Of a stretch of DNA of 47,170 nt, positions 37,344 to 45,317 are shown piece by piece. The translations under genes were made by a program, and so were the position numbers. Origin of the DNA: Chloroflexota bacterium (GTDB lineage: Bacteria > Chloroflexota > Limnocylindria > Limnocylindrales > CSP1-4); contig JANXWH010000236.1 of the NCBI GenBank assembly GCA_025351245.1, forward strand, positions 1 to 47,170, given 5' to 3'. Positions within the stretch are counted from its first letter, which is position 1, and each line of letters starts with the position of its first letter. The notes under the pieces are model-generated. The model did not search any database. It was not told the DNA's origin and saw only the letters and a list, made by a program, of their open reading frames with translations.

Positions 37344-38722
37344 GCGGAGCCGCGGCCGGCGGCGTCCGCCGGCTGATCATCCGGACCGACGGCGCGGCGC
37401 GGGGGAACCCGGGCCCGGCGTCCGCGGGGGCGGCCCTCATCGACGCGGACCGGCCCGGCGCCGAGCGGCCCGACGCGCCGCCCCTCGCCACGATCTCCGA
37501 GGCGTTGGGACGGCAGACCAACAACGTTGCCGAGTGGACGGCCGTGGTCCGCGCGCTCGACCTCGCCGCCGAGCTCGGCGCGGAGGAGGTGCTCCTCCTG
37601 CTCGACTCGATGCTCGTCGTCGAGCAGCTTCGCGGGCGCTGGCGGGTGAAGGACGCGAAGCTCGCCCCGCTCCATGACGAGGCGATCGCCGGGCTGCGGC
37701 GATTCCGGCGCTGGAGCGCCCGGCACGTTCCGCGCAGCGAGAACGCGACGGCAGACGCGCTGGCGAACGAGGCGCTGGACCGGGTCGCGGCCGGCGGGCC
37801 TGCGCTCGTCGTGCGGCGGCCGCCGACGGGATCGGGCGGCGCGGCCGCCTCGTCCACGCAGCTGGGCATGGAGCTCGGTACCGGCGACGCGCCGGGAGGG
37901 ACGATCGCGCTGGAGGCGGGCTTCGATCCCGGTGACGCGGGGCCCGACCCGGGCCGCCTCATCGTTCGCTTCCTGGGCAGCGGCACGAGCCAGGGGATCC
38001 CGCGGATCGCCTGCGACTGCGCCGTCTGCACCTCCACCGACCCGCGCGATCGCCGCTACCGGGCGTCGGCGCTGCTCGCGTTCGGGGAGCGGCGGGTCCT
38101 GGTGGACTGCGGCCCGGACATCAAGTGGCAGGCGCTCGCGGCGGACCTGCGGCGGCTGGACGCGGTGCTCCTGACCCACGAGCACCAGGACGCGATCGGG
38201 GGCCTTGACGAGCTCCGTCGCTTCAACGAGCTGCACGGCGAATATCTGCCGGTCCACGCACGGCCGGAGGACCTGGACGTCATCGTGGGTCGGTTCGAGT
38301 ACGCCTTCCGCCCCGGCCAACGGGCGTTCGTCGGGGTCCCGCAGCTTCGGCCGGTTGGGCTGGACGGGCCGTTCCTCGTCGGCGGGAGGCGCTTCATTCC
38401 CGTCCCGGTGATCCATGCCGACCGGGTGATCACCGGCTATCGCACCGGCGGCTTCGCGTACTGCTCGGACGTGCAGCGGATCGACGCGGACGGCCGGGCG
38501 CTCCTCCGCGACCTCGACGTCCTGGTGATCTCCGCCCTGCGCGACCTCCCGCACCCGACCCACCAGACGGTCGCGGAAGCTCTTGCGGTCATCGAGGCGC
38601 TGCGACCGAGGCGCGCCTACCTAACCCATCTCGACCACGAGCTGGGCCACGCCGCGCTCACGGCGCGCCTTCCCGCCGGCGTCGAGGTGGCCTGGGACGG
38701 GCTCGAGCTCGAGGTGCCGTGA
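37340..38722 (+). CDS. RNase HI / metallo-beta-lactamase fusion protein
   Basis: About 460 residues. The start is unclear: no ATG, GTG or TTG lies between the sdhB stop and the first motif. CTG at 37340 overlaps that stop (CTGA) and has TGGAG upstream; TTG or GTG starts inside sdhB (37259, 37271) are alternatives. Residues ~10-150 are RNase HI with its acidic residues: Asp17 (RTDGAARGNPGPA), Glu65 (NNVAEWTA), Asp89 (LLLDSMLVVEQL) and Asp139 (NATADALANEA). After a linker, residues ~205-460 are a PhnP-like metallo-beta-lactamase domain (FLGSGTSQGIPRIACDCAVC, LTHEHQDAIGGLDELRRFNE, YCSDVQRID, AYLTHLDHELGH). The motif is HEHQDA where HxHxDH is expected, so one metal ligand is Ala285. The two parts may process RNA-DNA hybrids and a phosphoester. 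Confidence 0.85.
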   Translation: MSGAAAGGVRRLIIRTDGAARGNPGPASAGAALIDADRPGAERPDAPPLATISEALGRQTNNVAEWTAVVRALDLAAELGAEEVLLLLDSMLVVEQLRGRWRVKDAKLAPLHDEAIAGLRRFRRWSARHVPRSENATADALANEALDRVAAGGPALVVRRPPTGSGGAAASSTQLGMELGTGDAPGGTIALEAGFDPGDAGPDPGRLIVRFLGSGTSQGIPRIACDCAVCTSTDPRDRRYRASALLAFGERRVLVDCGPDIKWQALAADLRRLDAVLLTHEHQDAIGGLDELRRFNELHGEYLPVHARPEDLDVIVGRFEYAFRPGQRAFVGVPQLRPVGLDGPFLVGGRRFIPVPVIHADRVITGYRTGGFAYCSDVQRIDADGRALLRDLDVLVISALRDLPHPTHQTVAEALAVIEALRPRRAYLTHLDHELGHAALTARLPAGVEVAWDGLELEVP

Positions 38723-38820
38723 GCACGGACCCGCCGACGATCGTCAGGACCGGCGAGCTGCCCTCGTGCGGGGCCGACTCCGCGACGGCCCGGTCCGACC
38801 GCGCGGGGTAGACTTCGTTC

Positions 38821-39172
38821 GCCAGCGAGGCGGCTGGACGGTCGCGCGTCGGCGGGCAACCGCCGGCGTGAGGAACGTCCGGGCTCCCAGGCGCAGGGTA
38901 GCGGGTAACGCCCGTCCGCCGCGAGGCGAGGACCAGCGCCACAGAGACGAGTCCGCCGCCGGGCAACCGGCGGCGGGGTGAAACGCGGCAAGCTCTACCC
39001 GGAGCAAGGCCAAGTAGGAGGGCATGTCCCGGTTCGCCGGGGCAGCGGCGCGCCGCCGCGGTCCCTCGGGTCGGCCGCATGAGCCGTCGGGCAACCGGCG
39101 GCCCCAGATGGATGACCGTCGCCGTGCCCTCGGGCGCGGTACAGAACCCGGCGTACAGGCCGCCTCGCTGGC
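38821..39172 (+). ncRNA. rnpB: RNase P RNA, bacterial class A
   Basis: The ends pair perfectly: GCCAGCGAGGCGGC at 38821-38834 with GCCGCCTCGCTGGC at 39159-39172 (helix P1). Between them are the conserved core blocks GAGGAACGTCCGGGCTCC (P3/CR-I), CACAGAGACGAGTCCGCC (CR-II region), GGGTGAAACGCGGCAAGCTC, AGATGGATGACCGTCGCC, and GGTACAGAACCCGGCGTACA (CR-V). TAGACT at 38809-38814 ends 6 nt before the 5' end and is a good -10 box. This RNA matures tRNA 5' ends. Confidence 0.96.
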
Positions 39173-39205
39173 GCCCTCGCCGGGCCCGCTCGCAGGTTCG
39201 GTCCG

Positions 39206-39478
39206 TCAGTCCTCGTCGGCCCGGAAGATGTGCGATCCCGTGCAGGCGTTGCAGATGGGCGTCGCCGCCTCCAGGTCTCCGAGCGGGAGCGGGATTGCCC
39301 GGTCCGGGTAGAGGCAGTCCACGTCATAGACGCGTCCGCTGGCCCGATCCACGGCGATCAGCCGACGGAAGGTGCAGCGGCGGATCCGCACGGCAGCCAA
39401 CGGCTGCGACCGCGTCCCTGGATCTCCCCCGGGAGACGGCGAGAAGCCGAGATCTGCGGTTCGCGGCAGGGCGGTCAT
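39206..39478 (-). CDS. Small hypothetical protein with paired cysteines
   Basis: 90 residues, ATG at 39478, weak ribosome binding site. The C-terminal part is protein-like: RRCTFRRLIAVDRASGRVYD, then VDCLYPDRAIPLPLGDLEAA and TPICNACTGSHIFRADED. It has four cysteines, including CNAC, which may bind zinc together. The first 30 residues are Pro/Gly-rich and may not be translated. I do not recognise it. It lies convergent to rnpB. Confidence 0.5.
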   Translation of the reverse strand: MTALPRTADLGFSPSPGGDPGTRSQPLAAVRIRRCTFRRLIAVDRASGRVYDVDCLYPDRAIPLPLGDLEAATPICNACTGSHIFRADED

Positions 39479-39667
39479 CTGCGGGTGCTGTCCTCGGGAG
39501 TCTGGACGACCTTGTTCGGCGGCGGAGCCTACACCCGGCTGCAGGACGCCCGCAAGTCGCCACTCGTACTACCACGCTGGTCGCTCTCCGCCGGACGGGC
39601 CCCGCGACGGCGGCGGAGGGCAGCCTGATCGTCGGCCCGATCACCCCACCGCGTGGCGAAATCGGCG

Positions 39668-39695
39668 TTGACGCGCGCTCGGCCCGGTGTATGAT
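39668..39695 (+). promoter_or_regulatory. Sigma-70-type promoter of the dcw cluster
   Basis: TTGACG at 39668-39673 and TATGAT at 39690-39695, 16 bp apart: five of six matches in each box. Transcription would start near 39702, giving an mraZ leader of about 150 nt. Confidence 0.75.
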
Positions 39696-39714
39696 GCCCA
39701 TCTAGTCCCACGAA

Positions 39715-39730
39715 GTGGGGATAGGTGGTG
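39715..39730 (+). promoter_or_regulatory. Probable MraZ boxes
   Basis: GTGGGG at 39715 and GTGGTG at 39725 are spaced by exactly 10 bp, just downstream of the promoter. MraZ proteins bind short GTGG-type direct repeats, spaced by about one helical turn, in front of their own gene. Autorepression of the cluster is therefore likely. Confidence 0.6.
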
Positions 39731-39733
39731 AAT

Positions 39734-39770
39734 CCCGGCGGCGGACGAAGGGCACTCGACTGCCGCCGGG
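39734..39770 (+). other. Hairpin in the mraZ leader
   Basis: CCCGGCGGC (39734-39742) and GCCGCCGGG (39762-39770) form a perfect 9-bp stem with a 19-nt loop in the untranslated leader, 80 nt before mraZ. No T-run follows. It could be a structural or regulatory element in the transcript. Confidence 0.5.
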
Positions 39771-39849
39771 GGCACCGGGCCACGCACAGGCGGATCCACG
39801 GGCACAAGGCCCGCGGACAGCGCACATGAAACACAGGGAGCCCGGGTAG

Positions 39850-40281
39850 GTGTTCACCGGCGAGTACCGGCACACGGTGGACGCGAAGGGACGGCTTGCC
39901 GTGCCTTCGAAGTTCCGGGCGCAGCTTTCCGGCGGCGCGGTCGTTTCGCGCTGGCTGGACCTCTGCCTGGCGATCTGGCCCCGGGATGGATGGGAGCGCC
40001 TCGCGAGCAAGGTCGCGGCGCTGCCGATCGTCGAGAACGCCGGAGCCCGTGCCTTCAGCCGGTTCGTCTTCGCGAGCGCCGTAGAGATCGAGTTCGACGC
40101 CCAGGGTCGCTTCGTCCTTCCGGGCTACCTCCGCGAGGCGGCCGGGCTGGAGGGCGAGGCGGCGGTCGTCGGCTCGCTCGACCACGCAGAGATCTGGACG
40201 CCCGTCCGGTGGGACGACTACCGGAAGGCGCTCGAGGCGCCGGATGCGCTCGCGCAGCACCTGGCTGGGCTGGGTATCTAG
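39850..40281 (+). CDS. mraZ: Transcriptional regulator MraZ
   Basis: 143 residues, GTG start preceded by GGGAGCC. Two AbrB-like halves: FTGEYRHTVDAKGRLAVPSK and VEIEFDAQGRFVLPGYLR, each with the DxxGR motif. MraZ forms a ring that binds DNA repeats and represses the dcw operon. It is the first gene of that operon, as is usual. Confidence 0.97.
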   Translation: MFTGEYRHTVDAKGRLAVPSKFRAQLSGGAVVSRWLDLCLAIWPRDGWERLASKVAALPIVENAGARAFSRFVFASAVEIEFDAQGRFVLPGYLREAAGLEGEAAVVGSLDHAEIWTPVRWDDYRKALEAPDALAQHLAGLGI

Positions 40282-40339
40282 GCCACCACATGCGCTTCCA
40301 GGGTCCGCTCGGGATCCGCTCGTCGTCGGTGAGGTAGAC

Positions 40340-41284
40340 ATGGAGCTTGGGCACCTGCCGGTGCTCGCGGAGGAGGTCATGCAGATGCTCGCCCCGCGCC
40401 CCGGCAGCCTTCATGTCGACGGAACCGTTGGCGGCGGTGGGCACACCGAGCGGATCCTGGAGGCCGCCAGCCCGGACGGCCGCGTCCTCGGGCTTGACGC
40501 CGACCCCGCCGCGATCGCGCGGGTGGGGGAGCGGCTCGCCCGGTTCGGCGATCGGCTGGTCCTCCGGCAGGCGAACTTCCAGGATCTCGCGACCGTCGCA
40601 CCAGAGGCCGGGTTCCCGGCGGTTGACGGCATCCTGCTGGACCTCGGCCTGAGCTCGTTCCAGCTCGCCGACCCGGCGCGCGGGTTCAGCTTCCGCGCCG
40701 GCGGCCGGCTCGACATGCGCTTCGACCCGGGCACGGGCCGGCCCGCCGCGGAGCTGCTCGCGGAACTCGACGAAGGGGAGCTCGGAGACCTCTTCCGGCG
40801 CTACGGAGAGGAGCCGCATGCCCGACGCATCGCGCGCGCCGTCGTCGAGGCGCGCCGAGCGGCCCCGGTCACCACGGCCGAGGCATTCGCCTCGCTCGTC
40901 GAACGGGTCGTCCCGCGCCGTCCCGGCCGGGCTGGGCGGATCCATCCCGCCACCCGCGTCTTCCAGGCGCTCCGGATCGCGGTCAACGGCGAGCTCGATG
41001 CGCTCGAGGTCGCCCTCGACGCGGCGGTCGCGCTGCTTCGTCCGGGCGGTCGACTGGTCGTGCTGGCCTACCACTCGCTCGAGGATCGACTCGTCAAGCG
41101 CTTCGTCGCGGCCGAGCGCCGCGGCTGCACCTGCCCACCCAGCTTTCCCGTCTGTGTCTGCGGCCGGGCCCCCCGTCTCCGCCCCGTCGGCCCCCAGCCG
41201 GCAATGCCCACGGAGGCGGAGGTCGCCGCGAATCCCCGCGCCCGGAGCGCCCGGCTCCGGACCGCGGAACGGCTCGCCGCATGA
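40340..41284 (+). CDS. rsmH: 16S rRNA (cytosine1402-N4)-methyltransferase RsmH
   Basis: 314 residues from the ATG at 40340, with GAGGT upstream; the frame is open 32 codons further back but reads as noise. SAM-binding VDGTVGGGGHTERIL and LGLDADPAAI, then ILLDLGLSSFQL, GRLDMRFDP, ATRVFQALRIAVN and LAYHSLEDRLVKRF. A CTCPPSFPVCVCG zinc-like motif is near the end, as in the family. It methylates C1402 in the ribosomal P-site. Confidence 0.96.
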   Translation: MELGHLPVLAEEVMQMLAPRPGSLHVDGTVGGGGHTERILEAASPDGRVLGLDADPAAIARVGERLARFGDRLVLRQANFQDLATVAPEAGFPAVDGILLDLGLSSFQLADPARGFSFRAGGRLDMRFDPGTGRPAAELLAELDEGELGDLFRRYGEEPHARRIARAVVEARRAAPVTTAEAFASLVERVVPRRPGRAGRIHPATRVFQALRIAVNGELDALEVALDAAVALLRPGGRLVVLAYHSLEDRLVKRFVAAERRGCTCPPSFPVCVCGRAPRLRPVGPQPAMPTEAEVAANPRARSARLRTAERLAA

Positions 41285-41321
41285 GCCGTCCGGGCGTCGA
41301 CGCGACGGAGGCTTCGCACCG

Positions 41322-41519
41322 ATGAGCAAGCGCCACCAGACCCAGCGGCGGAGGTCGTACGGTCGCCGGGAGCACGAGATTCGCGAGCGGCGCGACCGGA
41401 CCTGGTCCGGGCTCGACGAGGTGCGCGAGCTGGGCGAGGAGTCGTTCGCCGGGATGGACGTTGCCGTTCGAGAGCTGGGCCTGCCCGCCTACGGCAGCGC
41501 CTATCTCGGGGCGGACTGA
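41322..41519 (+). CDS. Small charged protein between rsmH and the ftsL-like gene
   Basis: 65 residues, ATG with GGAGG about 11 nt upstream. The first half is strongly basic (MSKRHQTQRRRSYGRREHEI); the second is acidic and helical (LDEVRELGEESFAG). No known domain. Its stop overlaps the next start by one base (TGATG), so it is probably translated. It lies where the dcw cluster normally has nothing between rsmH and ftsL. Confidence 0.6.
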   Translation: MSKRHQTQRRRSYGRREHEIRERRDRTWSGLDEVRELGEESFAGMDVAVRELGLPAYGSAYLGAD

Positions 41520-41941
41520 TGGCGGGCTATGCCGGGGCGCGGCCGCGGTCCGGCATCCTGGCGCCGCGCCGCCGCGCAGAGACGGCCGTGGAGCGGCACG
41601 GCACCCCCCGATCGGACCGGGCCGCCGACCTCCCGCGCCGCAGCGTCCGGGGCGCTTCGGCGGTCCGTTCTCGTCGCCGCCAGGGCCGGGTCGGCCTCGC
41701 GATCGTGGGCATCGTGGTCATCTTCCTGCTCGGGCTCTTCTCGCTCTCCCAGACGGTCAGGGTCTCCGCAACCGACTTCGACGTCGACCGCCTGATCGCG
41801 GCCCGCGCTGAACTCCTCGCGAACGAGCGCAACATGGTTGCCGACCTGTCGCGCCTGGGCCGCGAGCCGGCCATCCGGAAGCTGGCCCTCGACGCTGGCC
41901 TGGGCCAGCTCATTGATCCGCTCGTGGTCCCCGCGCGCTAG
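41519..41941 (+). CDS. FtsL-like divisome protein
   Basis: 140 residues: a basic cytoplasmic N-terminus (~55 residues), one membrane helix (VGLAIVGIVVIFLLGLFSLS), and a short extracellular helix with heptad-like leucines (DFDVDRLIAARAELLANERN). Size, topology and position just before ftsI are those of FtsL, which forms a complex with FtsB/FtsQ and activates FtsWI. FtsL sequences diverge too much for a motif-based call. Confidence 0.7.
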   Translation: MAGYAGARPRSGILAPRRRAETAVERHGTPRSDRAADLPRRSVRGASAVRSRRRQGRVGLAIVGIVVIFLLGLFSLSQTVRVSATDFDVDRLIAARAELLANERNMVADLSRLGREPAIRKLALDAGLGQLIDPLVVPAR

Positions 41942-41985
41942 CCCGCCCGATCGCCCGATCGCCCGACAAGGAGGAACCACGTCTG

Positions 41986-43833
41986 ATGCTCGGCCGGACC
42001 GACAGCCGCCCGCGGAGCCTGCTCGTGCTCGCGCTGCTCGCCACCTTCGGCATCGCGTGCATCGGGCGGCTGGGCTACTGGCAGTTCGTGCGCCACGATG
42101 AGCTGGTGGCGCGTGCGCGCGCACAGGTGACCGCGCGGATCGAGGTCCCGCCGGTCCGGGGGACCATCTACGACCGGAGCGGGACGGTCGTGCTCGCCAC
42201 GTCCGTGGAGCGTGACCGCCTCAGCGCGTTCCCGGCCCAGATGACCGGGCCGACCGACGCCGTCACGGCGGCCCTGCGCGAGCGTGTGGCCGCGAAGCTC
42301 GTCGAGATCCTGGGCCTGGTCCCGACCGAGGCCGACGCCCTTCGAGCGAAGATCAGCGACGGGAAGGCGTTCGTGGTCCTGGCCCACGACCTGACGCCGG
42401 TCCAGTCGAGCGCGATCAAGGCCGGCCTTGCCGACCGGTCGCTCGTGCAGGTGCGCCTCGAGCCGGAGCCGGTCCGGGTCTACCCGCTGGCGGGGGGTGC
42501 CACCGGCACGACCCTCGCCGCGCACCTGCTCGGGTTCGTCAACCGCGACGGGGCCGGCCAGTACGGGGTCGAGGGCCGCTGGCAGGACCTGCTCGGCGGC
42601 AGCCCGCAGGTGCTCCTGGCCGAGCGCGACGGGTCGGGGCGCCCGATCCTGGAGAACGCGCAGACGGTTGAGCCGGGCTCGCCGGGCACCTCGCTCACGT
42701 TGACCCTCAATGCGAGCCTCCAGCTCAAGCTGGAGCAGGAGGTCTACGGGGCGTGGGTCGCGAACCATGCGAAGAGCGTCTCGGGCCTGGTGATGGACCC
42801 GAAGACCGGCGAGATCCTCGCGTCCGCGACCTACCCCAGCTACGACGGCAACGACTACCGCGCCATCGCCGCGAACGATCCCTCGCGCTTCATCGACCCG
42901 GTCGTCTCGAGCGTCTACGAGCCGGGCTCGGTCTTCAAGCTGCTGACCGCGACCGCCGCCCTGGAGGCCGGGGTCGTCACGCGCACGACGATGCTCCGCG
43001 ACCAGGCTGTCCTCACGCTCGACGGTGGGCGGTCGAGCGTCCGGAACGCCGATCGAGGAAGCAAGGGCGCGCTCACCTTCCAGGACGCCGTGGCGTGGTC
43101 CCGCAACGTCGTCATGTCGAAGGTCGCCCTCATGCTCGGCCCGACCACCAGCCAGGCCGCTGCCGTCCTCCACGGGGCGTGGACCCGCCTGGGCTTCGGC
43201 GCCCGGACGGGCATCGACGTGGCGGGAGAGGTGCCCGGCCTCGTCCGCGACCCGGCAGTGCAGCCGTGGAAGCAGATCGACCTGGCGAACGGCGCGTTCG
43301 GCCAGGGGATCGCCGTGACGCTCCTCCAGCTGGCGACCGCGTTCAGCGCGATGGTGAACGGCGGGACGCTCCCGACGCCCCACGTCGTGAAGGCAACCGG
43401 CGACTCGCCCACGACGACGGCCGACCGTGGCCGCGTCATGACGCCCGCCCTCTCGGCCAACCTCACCGCGATCATGGAGCGGGTGGTGAACGTCGTGCCG
43501 TTCTACCGGGATCGCACGCTCATCCCGGGGTACCTGGTGGGGGGCAAAACCGGCACGGCCCAGATCTGGGATGCCAAGGCCAGGCGCTTCCGGACCGACG
43601 TCTACAACTTCTCGTTCGTCGGGTTCGTCGGCCGGACCGCGCCGGAGCTGGTGGTTGCCGTCAGCGTCAACGAGGGCAAGCCGCTCGTGAACAGGCCCGG
43701 CAACCTGGCGATGGCGGTCGAGTCATTCGAGCTCTTCCGGCGGATCGCGACCGACGCCATGGCGACCCTCGACCTGCCGCCCGTCCGCCCGGCTGCCTCG
43801 GCGTCGGCGCAGGCCGCGTCGGCGCACCCGTGA
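41986..43833 (+). CDS. ftsI: Penicillin-binding protein FtsI (class B transpeptidase)
   Basis: 615 residues, ATG with AGGAGG 10-15 nt upstream. One N-terminal membrane anchor (SLLVLALLATFGIACIGRLG), a pedestal domain (VPPVRGTIYDRSGTVVLATS), and a transpeptidase domain with Ser315-Val-Phe-Lys318 (nucleophile), SRN near residue 370, and KTGTA at 521-525. No PASTA domains. An Ala/Ser/Pro tail ends it. It cross-links septal peptidoglycan and is directly coupled to murF. Confidence 0.93.
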   Translation: MLGRTDSRPRSLLVLALLATFGIACIGRLGYWQFVRHDELVARARAQVTARIEVPPVRGTIYDRSGTVVLATSVERDRLSAFPAQMTGPTDAVTAALRERVAAKLVEILGLVPTEADALRAKISDGKAFVVLAHDLTPVQSSAIKAGLADRSLVQVRLEPEPVRVYPLAGGATGTTLAAHLLGFVNRDGAGQYGVEGRWQDLLGGSPQVLLAERDGSGRPILENAQTVEPGSPGTSLTLTLNASLQLKLEQEVYGAWVANHAKSVSGLVMDPKTGEILASATYPSYDGNDYRAIAANDPSRFIDPVVSSVYEPGSVFKLLTATAALEAGVVTRTTMLRDQAVLTLDGGRSSVRNADRGSKGALTFQDAVAWSRNVVMSKVALMLGPTTSQAAAVLHGAWTRLGFGARTGIDVAGEVPGLVRDPAVQPWKQIDLANGAFGQGIAVTLLQLATAFSAMVNGGTLPTPHVVKATGDSPTTTADRGRVMTPALSANLTAIMERVVNVVPFYRDRTLIPGYLVGGKTGTAQIWDAKARRFRTDVYNFSFVGFVGRTAPELVVAVSVNEGKPLVNRPGNLAMAVESFELFRRIATDAMATLDLPPVRPAASASAQAASAHP

Positions 43834-45317
43834 GCGCAGCCTGTGCGACACTCCCCGGCGTGACGACCGTGCCGGCGCCCGGCCAGGGCGGCGATCCGAC
43901 CAGGCTGGCTGCCGCCCCCGCGCTGCGTGCCGCCGACCTAGTCGCGGCGACCCGTGGAACGCTGCTCCGCGACGCCGACCGTCCCATTCGCGGCGGGGCC
44001 GTCGACTCGCGCGCCGTGGAGCCGGGCAACCTGTTCGTGGCCCTGTCCGGGGAGCGGACCGACGGGCACCGTTTCCTCGAAGCTGCGGTGGCCGCCGGGG
44101 CGGCGGCCCTGCTCGTGAGTCGCCCGCTGGACGCAGCGGCGCTCGAAGCCCTCGGCAGCGTTACCGTCGTCCAGGTGCCCGACGCGCTCCTCGGCCTCCA
44201 GGCCATCGGGGCCGCCTGGCGTGCCCGATTCGACCCGCTGGTGGTCGGGATCACCGGCAGCGTCGCGAAGACGTCAACCAAGGACGCGACAGCCGCCGTC
44301 CTCGCCATTGCGCTCCCGACGCTGAAGAGCGAGGGCAACGCGAACAACGAGATCGGCCTCCCGCTCACGCTGCTGCGCCTGGGGCCGGAACACCGCGCCG
44401 CGGTCCTCGAGATGGGGATGTACGTCGGGGGCGAGATTGCGACGCTTGCCCGGCTCGGCCGGCCGGAGATCGGCGTCGTGACCGCGGTCGCGCCCGTGCA
44501 CCTGGAACGGGCCGGCAGCCTGGCGGCGATCGAGAACGCGAAGGCCGAGCTGGTCGAGGCCCTGCCGCCCGACGGCACTGCGGTCCTCAACGCGGACGAC
44601 GCCCGGGTGCGCACGTTCGGGTCGCGCACGCGGGCCTCCGTGATCCGCTACGGCTTCGCGGCCGATGCCGACGTGACCGCAGAGCGCGTCGTCAGCCGCG
44701 GCGTCGCCGGGATGACATTCGAGGTGGTGGCGCGCGCCCCGCGGCGGACGCGGTTCGGGGCCGAGATCGTCGCGCTGGGTCGCCACAGTGTCCAGAACGC
44801 GTTGGCCGCCGCGGCCGTCGGGCTCCTGGCGGGGCTCCCTGACGAGGCGATCGCGGCCGGCCTGGCGACCGACTGGGCGGCCGCGTCCGCGCATCGGGGC
44901 GCCATCGTGGAGGCGCCGGGCCTCACGATCCTCGACGACACGTACAACGCCTCGCCACCGGCGGTCCTCGCGGCGCTCGACCTGCTCGTGTCGCTGCCCG
45001 GCCGGCCCGTGGCGGTCCTCGGCGAGATGCTCGAGCTGGGCGACGCGCACGCGGCGAGCCACCGCACCGTCGGCGAAGCCGCCGGCCGGGCCGTAGCCGA
45101 GCTGGTCGTGGTCGGGCGTGGCGCTGCGGGCATCGCCGAGGGCGCCCTGGCTGCCGGGCTGGCGGCCTCGCACGTGTACCACGTCCGCGACCGCGCGACC
45201 GCGATCGAGCTTCTCGCGTCGGTGCTCCGCCCGGGAGACGTCGTTCTCGTCAAGGCCTCGCGGGGCGCCGCCCTCGAGGCGATCGTGGATGCTCTCCGGG
45301 CGGGGATCCCGGCGTGA
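43830..45317 (+). CDS. murF: UDP-MurNAc-tripeptide:D-Ala-D-Ala ligase MurF
   Basis: 495 residues from a GTG overlapping the ftsI stop (GTGA); another in-frame GTG at 43860 is possible. Mur ligase domains: GGAVDSRAVEPGNLFVALSG, ATP site GITGSVAKTSTKD (140-152), GNANNEIGLPLTLLRLG and EMGMYVGGEIATLARL, which are MurF-specific, then LDDTYNASPPAVLAALD. The P-loop has Ala146 where Gly is usual (GKT/S). It adds D-Ala-D-Ala to the cell-wall precursor. Confidence 0.94.
   Translation: MSAACATLPGVTTVPAPGQGGDPTRLAAAPALRAADLVAATRGTLLRDADRPIRGGAVDSRAVEPGNLFVALSGERTDGHRFLEAAVAAGAAALLVSRPLDAAALEALGSVTVVQVPDALLGLQAIGAAWRARFDPLVVGITGSVAKTSTKDATAAVLAIALPTLKSEGNANNEIGLPLTLLRLGPEHRAAVLEMGMYVGGEIATLARLGRPEIGVVTAVAPVHLERAGSLAAIENAKAELVEALPPDGTAVLNADDARVRTFGSRTRASVIRYGFAADADVTAERVVSRGVAGMTFEVVARAPRRTRFGAEIVALGRHSVQNALAAAAVGLLAGLPDEAIAAGLATDWAAASAHRGAIVEAPGLTILDDTYNASPPAVLAALDLLVSLPGRPVAVLGEMLELGDAHAASHRTVGEAAGRAVAELVVVGRGAAGIAEGALAAGLAASHVYHVRDRATAIELLASVLRPGDVVLVKASRGAALEAIVDALRAGIPA

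Noticed and set aside
43830-45317. Considered calling the gene after ftsI murE
   Set aside because: GNANNEIGLPLTLL and EMGMYVGGEIATLA are MurF features.
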